This document shows positions 20,604-30,301 of a stretch of DNA of 32,406 nt, one piece after another. Position 1 is the first letter of the stretch. Each line of letters opens with the position of its first letter. A program made the position numbers and the translations under genes. The notes below the pieces were generated by a model. The model ran no database searches and was not told the origin of the DNA. It saw nothing but the letters and a program-made list of their open reading frames with translations. Source of the DNA: Podaxis mareebaensis (Eukaryota > Basidiomycota > Agaricomycetes > Agaricales > Agaricaceae); the NCBI GenBank assembly GCA_018524725.1, contig JAEUWP010000239.1, positions 1 through 32,406 on the forward strand, given 5' to 3'.

Positions 20604-22617
20604 ACCACAAGGGTGAACAGCAGATGATAGAATGTCTGATTTGGAAGAATTAAAAATGAGAAAGGTGGAGGTGGCAGAAAGGGAGGGATTGGAAGGGACA
20701 GAACTGTCTGTAGCTACAAGGAGAGAGACAGGGGATGAGAAGGAGAGATCCCAAGCATGGGAGGCATTGGTGATGTGAAGTGCCATAGCACCTTCTTTTG
20801 AAGGGTCAAGGCACTCAATAAATTTGACTTGGTCACTAAACAAGTCCAGCAAGTGCTGGCCCAGTTTGGTGTTGGGATGGAGATGCTGGAACTGGTCTGT
20901 GACCAGTTGGGCATCTGAGACGAAGTCAAGCACAGTGGATCACAGTTTGGTTTGGCATGTGTCTAGAGGATTGACATTGCATGTAAGGAGTTTGAGGGAA
21001 TGAGAGGGGGGAAGAGTATGAAACCATAGGGAGCATCATTTTGTGAGTTTGAATAAGTGTAGTTGGATGGGGATGAGACCAGCAATGGCCTCAACTCCAC
21101 CCGAGGGGGTAGTTCAGAATGTGCCAGTAATCCAAAGGGCAGCTTGGCATTGCATGCACTGAAGGGACTTGATGAGTCCACAGTATTGAGCATTTTGATT
21201 GAACCACAAGTGGAATCCATATGTGGCAATGGGGACCACACAAGAACAGTAGAGGAGTCTCTTGTGGAGAGGGGAGAGGCCACAGATGGAGTTGCCAAGT
21301 ATGCACATGCATCAGATGGTGGAGAGCACCTTGGTGGAATAAAAGCAAACATGTTCCTTGAATGTAAGGCCTCTGTCGAACCAGAAGCCTAGGTAGTGGA
21401 GATAGGGTTTCAGATGGATGGTGAGAGAATCATCAATGACAACAGGGGGGTTGGGGTCACAGGAAGGTTGGTTGGAAAAATGGAATGCCTCAGTTTTGTC
21501 TCTTTCAAGAACAAAACCAAGATGGCATAAGTAGTCTTCACAGTTTCTGTATACCTGTGAAAGAAGGTGGCAGTTAGTAGTAAAGGTGTCAGATTGTACA
21601 ACAATGAGACTGCCATCAACAAAGGATATAATCTTACAACAAGGATCATTGGAGAATTCATACATGAAAGGGAAAAGGGAAAGGGCAGTGAGGATGGGTG
21701 AGAGAGCAGAGCCTTGACCAACTCCAATGGATGTGGGAAATTTAGGGGAAAGCTTGTTGTTCCATGAATAGGTAGTAAAGCAATTCCTCAGGTAATCAGA
21801 GAAGAAGGAGATGAGGTTGGAATTGAAGCCTTGTTGGCAGAGAGTGGAAGTGAGAATGGAGTGGTTGGTAGAAGGGAAAAACTGAGCAACATTGAAGGTG
21901 ATGACGCTGGTCTTGAGTTTGCATTTCCACCCTGAGTGGACCAGATGGGTGATGTAGACACCAGCATCTTCAGTTGAGCACTGAATGATGCCTCTGAATT
22001 GAAGGGAATGAACTAGATCATGTTGGGATGCTTCAAATTGCATCCTGGTGGTGATCATCTTCTCTATAAGCTTGCCCAGTGTGTTGAGCAAGACTATGGG
22101 CTGGAACATTTTGGGGGTGGAGTAGTGCAGTTTGTTGGGTTTGGGGATGATGACAGAAGTGGAATTTTTAAAATGTTCCAGCCATGTAGAGAGCTTGATG
22201 CATTTGGATGCAAACATGAGGAAGTTGTGGCAAAGTTCATTGTTGGACATCAGGTACTTGATGTGAGCCCAAGAGAGGTGATCAGGTCTGGGGGTGGAGG
22301 AGTTGGTGCATGGGTTGAGTGCATCAAAGAGTTCAGCATTAGAAAAGGGGGGCCATGGGCATTTGGGATGGGTGACAAATGATTCGACAGTGCTTAAGTT
22401 GACAGGGTGGTTAGCTGCAGAATTATAGGAAGAGTTGAGCACATGCCAGAGGTCATCCAGCTCGTTGCAGCTCTTCCTGTTGTATGTGATGGATTGGGAG
22501 GGTGGGAGGTTACACTTGCTGACCCAGGACATGAGGTCCCATGGGTGATGGTCTCCCTTGGCTATGTCTTTGATCCTTTTGTCAAAAAAGGAGTGCTTGG
22601 CCTGGTGGGTGGTGTGT
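20604..22617 (-). pseudogene. LINE X ORF2, reverse transcriptase part (broken)
   Basis: The open block 21312-22532 (406 aa) starts in MSWVSKCNLPPSQS and covers the reverse transcriptase. Motif A reads FNVAQFFPSTNHS (Asp lost, compare FDMAQFF in LINE 2), motif B VGVGQGSALSPI is intact, and motif C reads SFVDGSLI (second Asp lost). Downstream are GNSICGLSPLHKRLL, the TPSGGVEAIAGL segment (TGA just before it where LINE 2 has Arg) and the RNase H start VATDSSVPSNP at about 20690-20720. Loss of both catalytic positions shows it has been dead for long. Confidence 0.88.
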
Positions 22618-24078
22618 TGTTATGGCCTAAACTGTTTTCAGTCATGAAAGTGGTACCTAGATTATAATACAATCAAGTTTTATGGCTAGAATAACAGACT
22701 ATGAACCCACACTAGAAGAAGCCTCAGCACCTCACAAGGGTTAACCCAGTAGTATAGTCTAGGCACCTAGATCAGGAAAACTGTACTGATTAGACACATC
22801 CATATGCCATTGATTCAGTGTTATCACTGAAGTCAGGATTATATTATTGAGGATTATTCACCAACCACACCCTCACGAGGATCCTTTCTCACACAAGCAA
22901 CACTAGGGATTATGTCATTCAGTAGTATGCTTAGCTGCCACTATGTACCAAAAGACCTAGATCAGCTATGAACTCAGCAGATGAAGTCTGAGTCAGAGGA
23001 GAGAACTATCCAACTAAGGGATCGATGTGTCATCTCATTAGAAGTGATTCATTGACCTCACAAGATGCCAAAACCATGTGACTCATTAACAGTCAGTGAT
23101 TCAAATCAGCTTAGTGAGAAGTGCAGAGAATGAAGATTCATAATACTATTGAGTCAGAAATGGTGAAGGATATTATACATACAGTAGACTTGGTCAGTGA
23201 AAGCTGATAAATATCATACATGCATACTATATCAGTCCACACATCCAGTACAAATGCATATGTGTCCACTCTCAGAACACCCTATTGGGCAGAGGACAAT
23301 GTATATGACTCTGTACTTGTATGCATAATCCTTTATTGAGTCAGAGCATTGTAACACTAGATTGTAATCATTCCCCAACTTATAATATAAAAACCCCTCG
23401 ATGATGTGAGGTGAAGCAAGGGAATTCCTGCCGAGCTTTGCTTAGAGGGTTGTTGTATATCTGACAATCATTGAAGTGATAGTTAAGCATTTATAGGAGT
23501 TTTCTTTGGTCGATGTGACCTACTAGTGAGAGCCAGAACAAAGACCCAGTAGTTCCCCCAGAAGTTTCCATAAGTTGAGAGTCAGAAGTTAACCTTAACA
23601 AGGTTACCTAGGAATACATCACAGCTGCATATTGCCAGTCAGAGCACTCATCAGTATGAGTTGGTATATTTCTAGTAGTAGTGAGGATCACTCTTGCTAC
23701 CTTCAATTCTTTGGTACTTGTGTATTGTAGTGACGCTACACCAGAGACTTGTCAATTTAAGAACAAACAGTCTAGTTCAGTCTTGAACTAGGAAATCACT
23801 GAGACCATCTCATGACAGCATCCAGAAGTCCTTGTATCAAGCAAAGATAACACCAAGCACATATACTTCCCTCACTCCTTCACAACTCTTACCCTTACCT
23901 TCTAACATTCCTAGCAAGTGTTTCAATCTTGCATCACTTTATTATCCCCTTCACTTCTGAATCAGAGTCCCCCATGAACTTGTTAGGGTGTGGCTTTTGG
24001 TAATACTATTTTATATTTTGCTTCACACCATACCTATTATCTGTTATATTCAATAGTAATCCATTTGCTGCCCCATCA
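22618..24078 (+). repeat. 5' LTR of element B (about 1.46 kb, 3' end approximate)
   Basis: The LTR starts TGTTATGG. A clear TATA box, TATAATATAAAAACCCC, lies at 23381-23397 and is CG-poor. The 3' end is placed at ..CCCCATCA 24078 because a primer-binding-like TGGAGCCCACC follows two bases later. No ORF of note is present in it, unlike unit S. Confidence 0.55.
23381..23397 (+). promoter_or_regulatory. TATA box in the LTR of element B
   Basis: TATAATATAAAAACCCC resembles the TATA region of fungal gypsy LTRs and would drive element RNA. Confidence 0.5.
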
Positions 24079-24080
24079 TC

Positions 24081-24100
24081 TGGAGCCCACCACAAGGGGG
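24081..24100 (+). promoter_or_regulatory. Possible primer binding site of element B
   Basis: TGGAGCCCACCACAAGGGGG begins with TGG as expected for pairing with a tRNA CCA end. It resembles a TGGCGCCCACC-type site after CpG loss. The tRNA is not identified. Confidence 0.4.
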
Positions 24101-24169
24101 AGTTTCAGTTTTGATTGAGGTAGTAGTGTGATACTTTTTATTTTTCTTTTATTTTCATTCTATTTCCAG

Positions 24170-24298
24170 TCTAGCAACCATACATCCATACAGGGGCAAC
24201 CTGTACTACAGAGCAAAGAGGTCTTTTACAGACTTAGTAGATGACAAGCAAGTCACTGCACTGGAACAGGGCAGAAGAACACAAAATTCACAGAGAGC
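24170..24298 (+). pseudogene. Element B gag, N-terminal fragment
   Basis: An open frame (HPYRGNLYYRAKRSFTDLVD, ending QNSQR) runs into the chromovirus A junction. Joined at AGAGC it continues in frame at 30302 with SLSLILDDPEHP. No ATG is visible. A pyrimidine-rich tract ending TTTCCAG at 24169 suggests a spliced leader. Confidence 0.6.
24294..24298. repeat. Target site duplication of chromovirus A, left copy
   Basis: AGAGC, matching 30297-30301. Removal of A with one copy restores the gag frame of element B. Confidence 0.95.
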
Positions 24299-24557
24299 TG
24301 TTATGGTCTCAGCTATATTTAGTATGCACTTACTCAGCACACTGTTTCATCCTGTGTTTCAGCCCCTTGTCACACTTCACCTTACTCATCCACTGACTCA
24401 TCCCCTTGTTTCATCTATTCTTAGCTACTCCCTCCATAGTATATAAACCCTAGGTAGAGCACCTGTATTCCTTATGCTTTACCAACTAGTTCTTTCCCTT
24501 TGCTCATCCTCAAGTCTTTGCCTAGTTGCAACCTGAGTTTATACAAAGGTTGTAACA
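24299..24557 (+). repeat. 5' LTR of chromovirus A
   Basis: 259 bp, TGTTATGGTC..TTGTAACA, with TATA sequence TATATAAACCC around 24440-24450. It differs from the 3' LTR at 24421 (T/C), 24540 (T/C) and 24551-24552 (TG/CA). Confidence 0.95.
24438..24450 (+). promoter_or_regulatory. TATA box in the 5' LTR of chromovirus A
   Basis: AGTATATAAACCC, repeated in the 3' LTR at 30177-30189. Position about 140 bp into the LTR fits a U3 core promoter. Confidence 0.6.
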
Positions 24558-24559
24558 TT

Positions 24560-24577
24560 TGGTAAAGCATCACCAAC
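24560..24577 (+). promoter_or_regulatory. Possible primer binding site of chromovirus A
   Basis: TGGTAAAGCATCACCAAC starts two bases after the 5' LTR, where minus-strand priming would occur. The tRNA is not assigned; self-priming, known in some chromoviruses, is not excluded. Confidence 0.4.
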
Positions 24578-24747
24578 TCACCTTGCAACAAGGAAGGCCC
24601 AGCTAGGGGTGTGGATTGAGGCACAGCCAGGTGCAACAACAGTGCTCAACCAGGAGTGAGGCTCAGTGTATAAGCAGAAGCAACATTTGGAACAGTTGAG
24701 AAGGAACACCAGCACTGTACAGCCTAGGACAAACCAGAGAGCCATCA

Positions 24748-27700
24748 GTGGCAGAATTTTCAGACATTACAGAAAGTGAGCATACCAATGACAAAGAGAT
24801 CACCAAATTGGAACTCAAAGACCAGCCAGAACCTGCAGATGAAGAACAACCAGAGGAATCAGTAGATGAAGAACAACCAGAAGAACCTGCAGATGAAGAA
24901 GAACTAGAACCAGCAGACAAAGAAGACATTGATCTTGACATGGCCAAAGAAACAGCAACAACTCAGCAGGCAGGAGGGAAATCATTGGTCCCAGATCCAG
25001 GATTCTTTGATGGAAACAGGAGCCAGTTTGATGACTGGTGGAGGTTGATGACATTTTTCTTGAAGTTCAACAAGATTGACGATGCTGACAGAAGGGCAGT
25101 AGCAGTACTCTCTCAGATGAGAGGAGGAACTGCAGGACAATTCACAAGCATGAAGCTCAACCAAATGGAGAACAGTGATGACACACTTGTATGGGATACA
25201 TTCCGAAAGGAAATAGAGGCAACATTTAGAAATGAAGGACAACAAAGTGATGCAGAATGGAGAATTGAGACATACTGACAGAACAACAAACACATGGCAG
25301 ACTTCCTCATCAAATTTGACATATTAAAGACAAGATCCAAGACAGACAACAAACATGCCATATTCCTGCTCAAGAAGAACACACACTCAGACATTATCAA
25401 GACCATATTAGGATTCCCAATTGAAGCTATGCCCAAATCCTACAAGCAATGGAAGGAGACCATCCTAAACATTGGCTTAGGATACAAAGCTGTTGAAACC
25501 CGAACCAGATGCATGGGAACTGGCATTACATATGGAGGCATGGGACAACCAATGGAGATAGGAAGACAAAGGACACCTAACAACAGGACACCACCCTGGT
25601 GCTTCAAATACAACATCATAGGGCATATCGCCTGAGACTGCAAGAAGCCAGGAGGAAGAAGGTGCTTCAACTGTGGCAAAGAGGGGCACATCTCCAGGAA
25701 TTGCAGAGCACCCAAGAAGGCACAAATCAGGAGCATGGAGGAGGAACAGGAAGGCAAGGAAGGACCAGAGCAGCAGGATTTTTCTGAAGGCTCAGAGTGA
25801 GCACAAACTCTCAAGCCACTGTATTTAAAGCTTCTTCTAGACAATCATACATGAGCAGTTGTCTCACACATCAACTCAGCAGACATATTCCTAGGACACG
25901 ATTGGCTAGCACAACACAACCCTGAGGTCGACTGGAGCAACAGACAGATCAGATTTACAAGATGCCCACCAGAATGCAAAATCAAGCATGAAACCATCAA
26001 CATACCAAGGCTAAAAAGGAAGGGCACACAGGAAGAAAAAGTACCAGACAAAACAAAAGAAGACAACCTACTAGAATACATCTGAGGCTACATGCACCTG
26101 TTTAACAAACAGAACTTCGACAAACTACCAGACCACACAGAATGGGACCACGAGATCAACCTTACCAAGGAAAGCCCATGAGAACTACCAGCCAAGGTAT
26201 ACCCCATGACAGTCAAGGAAAAGGATGAACTCCACAAATTTATTGAAGAAAACCTCACATCAGGATGAATCCGACCATTGAAATCCCCCTATGCATCACC
26301 ATGCTTCTTCATCCCAAAGAAAGACAGATCTAAATAATTGGTACAAGACTATTGGAAACTCAATAGTGTCACAGTCAAGGACAAAACACCACTACCATTA
26401 ATTGGGGAAATCATCAACAAGCTAAAGGATGCCAAGTATTTCAACAAGCTGGACATCATTTGGGGATACAACAACATGTGCATCAAAGAAGGGGATGAAT
26501 GGAAAGCAGCATTCCTGACAAACGAAGGACTATTTGAACCCACTGTCATGTTTTTCAGTCTATGCAACTCCCCAGGCACATTCCAAAGAATGATGAACAC
26601 AGTCTTCCGAGAACTGCTACAGGAAGGAGTGTTGGTCAACTACATGGATGACTTTGTCATCCCAGGCAAAACACAATGAGAACTTGAAGAACAAACAATA
26701 TGATTCCTGAAGATAGCCAACAAACACAAGTTATACTTCAAATGGTCCAAATGTGTATTCGATGCAAGAGAAGTACCAATATTAGGAATGGTAGTAGGAG
26801 ATGGAAAGGTCAAAATGGAGGAAGAGAAGGTTGCAGCAGTCAGAAACTGGCCCACCCCAACCACAGTCAAGGATGTTGAAAGCTTCCTAGGCTTTGCAAA
26901 CTTCTACTGATGATTCATCAAGAATTTCAGTGACATTGCAGGACCACTACACAAACTGAAGGGAGGTCAACCATGGGAATGGGGAGAAACTCAGCAAAGT
27001 GCATTCAAAGAGCTGAAGCAATGCATAACAGAAGAACCAGTACTAGCACTCCCACAAGACAATGGAAAATTCAGAGTGGAAGTTGATGCATTGAAATATG
27101 CCATCAGTGGAGTCCTATCACAAGAACAGAGGGGGAAATGGCACCCCATTGCATTTCTATCCAGAACACTATCACTGGCAGAATGCAACTACAAGATATA
27201 TGACAGGGAGCTCCTTGCAATTGTTGAAGCACTAAAAGCATGGAGACAGTATCTACTTGAAGCAAGAGAACCATTCAAAGTCTGGACTGATCACAAGAAC
27301 CTGGAATACTTCCAATCCCCATGACAAATAAATACAAGGCAAATGCAATGGCACCTGAAACTACAAGAATATGACTTCACACTAAAACATATACCAGGAA
27401 AGATGAACACCAAGGCTGACATCCTATCACAGATCATGCACTTCAATGAAATAGAAGAGGACAAGGAGGTTACAATACTCAAAGATGCACTATTCCAATG
27501 ATGATTCCATCAAGAAGAAACAATCATGGAAGAAGTCATCCTGGGAAGAGGACTATTTGAAGTAAAAGGAGATGAAGAAGCACTAAAGGATATCAAGGGA
27601 GGAAGGAGGGAAGCAGTAGTGAACAAATGGCTAAAGGAAGAGCCTGAACAAACATGGGAATGAGAAGGAATCACATACCAAGATGGCAAAATCTATGTGC

Positions 27701-29022
27701 CAAACCACAAGGGTATACAAAGCAAAATCATGGAAAGATACCACAACCCACCTGACATCGGACACCCAGGATCCCACAGGATGATGGAGCTTATCAAGCA
27801 AACATACTACTGGCTGGCAATGAAAACTGATGTCAAGACCTACATACAAGGATGTGACAGCTGTCAAAGAAACAAAGCAATCTAGCAAAAGAAAGCAGCC
27901 CCACTACATCCCCTTGAAACACCCAAGGAACCATGGCACGAAATCAGCATTGACATGATCAGACCACTCCCAGAGTCAAATGGAGCAGACACAATCCTAG
28001 TTGTCATAGACAGGTTCACCAAAATGATCTGACTAATTGCAACAAACACCAACCTTGACTCCATGGGATTAGCAAAAATATACTGAGACCACATCTGGAA
28101 ACTTCATGGTGTTCCATGGAAGATCATCAGTGACAGAGGACCACAGTTCACATCAACTTTCATGAAGAACCTATGCAAAGCAACAGGGACAAAGCAAGGA
28201 TTGTCAACAGCCTATCACCCCCAAACAGATGGACAAACAGAACAAGTCAACCAGGAAGTCAAAACCTTCCTACAAGCATACATTGACTATACCCAAGAAG
28301 ACTGGATGGATTGGCTGTCCACAGCTGAATTCCAATACAACAACAAAACTCACAGCAGCACAGGAGAAACCCCATTCTTCCTCAACTATGGATGACACCC
28401 TTGGAAAGGAGACCTCACTATAGAGTCACCAACACCATCCATCATGGAACTTCTCAAGAAACTTACAGCATGCTGAACTCAAGCCAGGGAACTATTAGAA
28501 AGCAAGAGACAGGCCATGACAAAGCACTACAATAAAAGGAGAATGACAAGCAGGGATTACAAAGAAGGGACTCAGGTGTGGCTTGAAGGGACAAACATAA
28601 TGACAAATCAGCCAACAAAGAAACTTGACCACAAGTACTATGGACCCTTCAAGATACTCAAGAAAGTAGGACCAGGGGCATACCAATTGGAGCTACCAGA
28701 AGGATGGGTCATCCATGATGTATTCAATGAAGCATTACTAACACCATACTGACTGCCAAAGTTTGTGAATCAGCAAGCCAAACCACCACCACAACCAGAG
28801 CTCATTAATGGAGAAGAAGAATACAAGGTAGAGGAAATCTGAGGACATCACAAGAAAGGCCAAGGAATGCAGTACCTTGTACACTGGAAAGGGTACAGCA
28901 ATGAGCATGACACATGGATAGCTGGATCAGCACTTGAGAATGCTCAGGAGGTGTTACAGGATTATCTCCAAAGGTTTCCTGGAGCAAAACCTATAAAGAA
29001 GGGGGGTAATCAACGGTCATAA
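24748..29022 (+). pseudogene. Chromovirus A gag-pol polyprotein with about twenty in-frame stops
   Basis: One frame, without indels, runs from about 24748 (GTG; no clear ATG) to TAA 29022. Gag: acidic repeats (DEEQPEE), PGFFDGNRSQFDDWW, and knuckles CFKY..GHIA-stop-DC and [14 protein letters not shown] (25600-25710). Only the end of the protease region is seen (FLGHDWLAQHNPEVDW, 25890). Reverse transcriptase 26200-26830 has LDIIWGYNN and NYMDDFVI at 26638. RNase H 27010-27330: VEVDAL, DRELLAIVEALKAWR, WTDHKNLEYF. Integrase: HPGSHRMMELIKQTYYW..CDSCQRN, ISIDMI, SDRGPQF, TEQVNQEV. Chromodomain 28818-28974: EYKVEEI..YLVHWKGYSNEHDTW, expected to target H3K9-methylated chromatin. Stops are TGA except TAA 26335 and TAG 27883, many where the family has Arg (for example ANFY-stop-RFIK). 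Confidence 0.93.
28818..28974 (+). other. Chromodomain at the C terminus of chromovirus A Pol
   Basis: The EYKVEEI start, YLVHWKGYS core and HDTWIAGSALENA helix match a chromodomain. One TGA interrupts it after EEI. In chromoviruses this domain guides integration to heterochromatin, which agrees with insertion into a repeat nest. Confidence 0.88.
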
Positions 29023-29057
29023 GCATCACAACACCCCAAGCAAATTCAAATGCAGAC

Positions 29058-30026
29058 ATGGACACAGACCAAAGCACCCAGACCTTTGTTCCCACCACTC
29101 CCCCTACTGACACCCTCATTGCCAACATTGAACAACAACTAACCAACAATAACCCAACCAAGCAATTCGAAGAACACATACAACTAGCATGAGACATCAT
29201 CCACCTCCAACAAGTGTACAATGATGTATGAGAGGCTGTCCAATTATTTGCTGAAGCAGTCCAAGCAACCATCCCACAAGTTCACAATTCTGCCAAGGGA
29301 TCAGGATGAACCACCCAGATGAACCAGCACATCCACATCATCCTCCATGATGCCAATGAATGCCTTATATCTGACACAAGCAATTGATTCACCAGCATCC
29401 TAGTCATGGTGGTAGAGCAACTCTCTAAATTGGGGATAACCAATGATGAAGAAAAGGAGAACCTCATATCCTGCCTTGTAGCACTCACCCAAGGGAAAGA
29501 CCCCTTCCCTCATGAACACCCAACTCCATGACCCACTCTGCAATGCTACCCCTTGACCAACCCAGAATCAGATAAAGAAACCCCCACTATCAAAGAAGAG
29601 GCCATGCACCTCATCAAGTTCCTCACACCTGAATGCACAGGCCCTGCCAAAGTTGAGAAATGTGATCCCCCTGTACCATTCAAGACCTTGAAGAAAGACA
29701 GAGAGAAAGGTGAAGAATACTGGAAGAAGATCTTACAGGTCCTAATCAAAGATCACAGCAACACCAGTGCCACCTATTGCAGCACCATGATCCCCATGTA
29801 TGGTGGAGGACCTGACCATGCACCATTCTTCATTGCCTGGAAGAAAGCTACAAACTAGTTCTTCATTGGTCCTAACAAGAAGGACATTGCCCAATACATC
29901 ACTCACTGACTACAAGAACCTCCAACATTCAAAGAAGCCTAGAATTTCCTCACATGTTTCACCTTTCCAGTATGCTGTAACTTACATGGACCTTTACATT
30001 AGTTTCATGTGGTCATGATACCTTAG
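29058..30026 (+). pseudogene. Third ORF of chromovirus A, unknown product, nine in-frame stops
   Basis: I do not recognise this product. A 322-codon frame opens with ATG 29058, 35 bases after the pol stop and in another frame. It ends at TAG 30024-30026, eleven bases before the 3' LTR. No indel breaks it; nine stops do (six TGA, three TAG), and several sit where Trp would fit (ATN-stop-FFIGPNKKD, ITH-stop-LQEPP, EA-stop-NFL). Readable parts: DQSTQTFVPTTPPTDTLIAN, EQQLTNNNPTKQFEEHIQLA, EAVQLFAEAVQATIPQVHNS, IKEEAMHLIKFLTPECTGPA, KEGEEYWKKILQ-like helices and MYGGGPDHAPFFIAWKKATN. Composition is hydrophilic and probably mostly helical. No signal peptide or transmembrane segment is seen, so an envelope protein is unlikely. 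Confidence 0.7.
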
Positions 30027-30037
30027 GAGGAGGGTGA
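30025..30037 (+). promoter_or_regulatory. Polypurine tract of chromovirus A
   Basis: AGGAGGAGGGTGA lies directly before the 3' LTR and overlaps the last bases of the third ORF. This is the expected plus-strand primer. Confidence 0.8.
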
Positions 30038-30296
30038 TGTTATGGTCTCAGCTATATTTAGTATGCACTTACTCAGCACACTGTTTCATCCTGTGTTTCA
30101 GCCCCTTGTCACACTTCACCTTACTCATCCACTGACTCATCCCCTTGTTTCATCTATTCCTAGCTACTCCCTCCATAGTATATAAACCCTAGGTAGAGCA
30201 CCTGTATTCCTTATGCTTTACCAACTAGTTCTTTCCCTTTGCTCATCCTCAAGTCTTTGCCTAGTTGCAACCTGAGTTCATACAAAGGTCATAACA
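30038..30296 (+). repeat. 3' LTR of chromovirus A
   Basis: 259 bp, aligned without gaps to the 5' LTR at a constant offset of 5739. There are four transition differences. Confidence 0.95.
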
Positions 30297-30301
30297 AGAG
30301 C
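30297..30301. repeat. Target site duplication of chromovirus A, right copy
   Basis: AGAGC, matching 24294-24298. Confidence 0.95.

Larger units (their letters stand above)
20589..22617 (-). mobile_element. LINE X, middle segment
   Basis: Continuation of LINE X from 12310: start of RNase H, reverse transcriptase and the linker before it. It is cut at 22617/22618 by element B, so the LINE X endonuclease, ORF1 and 5' end lie beyond the window. Confidence 0.9.
22618..24298 (+). mobile_element. Gypsy element B, 5' part (long LTR and leader)
   Basis: Element B begins TGTTATGGCC at 22618 within LINE X ORF2 and runs to the chromovirus A insertion at 24298. It continues at 30302 and beyond the window end. 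Its 3' LTR and second target duplication are not in the window. Confidence 0.78.
24299..30296 (+). mobile_element. Chromovirus A: complete Ty3/gypsy element, 5998 bp
   Basis: Two 259-bp LTRs (24299-24557, 30038-30296), TG..CA ends with TGTTA/TAACA, and 5-bp duplications AGAGC. Internal layout: leader, one gag-pol frame, an extra ORF, then a purine tract. The LTRs differ at only four positions, all transitions, yet the coding part holds some thirty in-frame stops and no frameshift. It is structurally complete but unable to make its own proteins. Confidence 0.96.

Noticed and set aside
24663..24947. Minus-strand Ser-rich reading frame
   Set aside because: It is the reverse of the acidic Gag repeat in chromovirus A; the composition is an artefact of the opposite strand.
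24748..29022. TGA read as Trp or another amino acid (altered genetic code)
   Set aside because: TGA sits mostly where homologues have Arg CGA, some stops are TAA or TAG, and the intact ORF of unit S uses TGG for Trp. Decay explains the pattern.
29058..30026. Envelope protein in the third ORF of chromovirus A
   Set aside because: No signal peptide, transmembrane segment or fusion-like hydrophobic stretch is visible.
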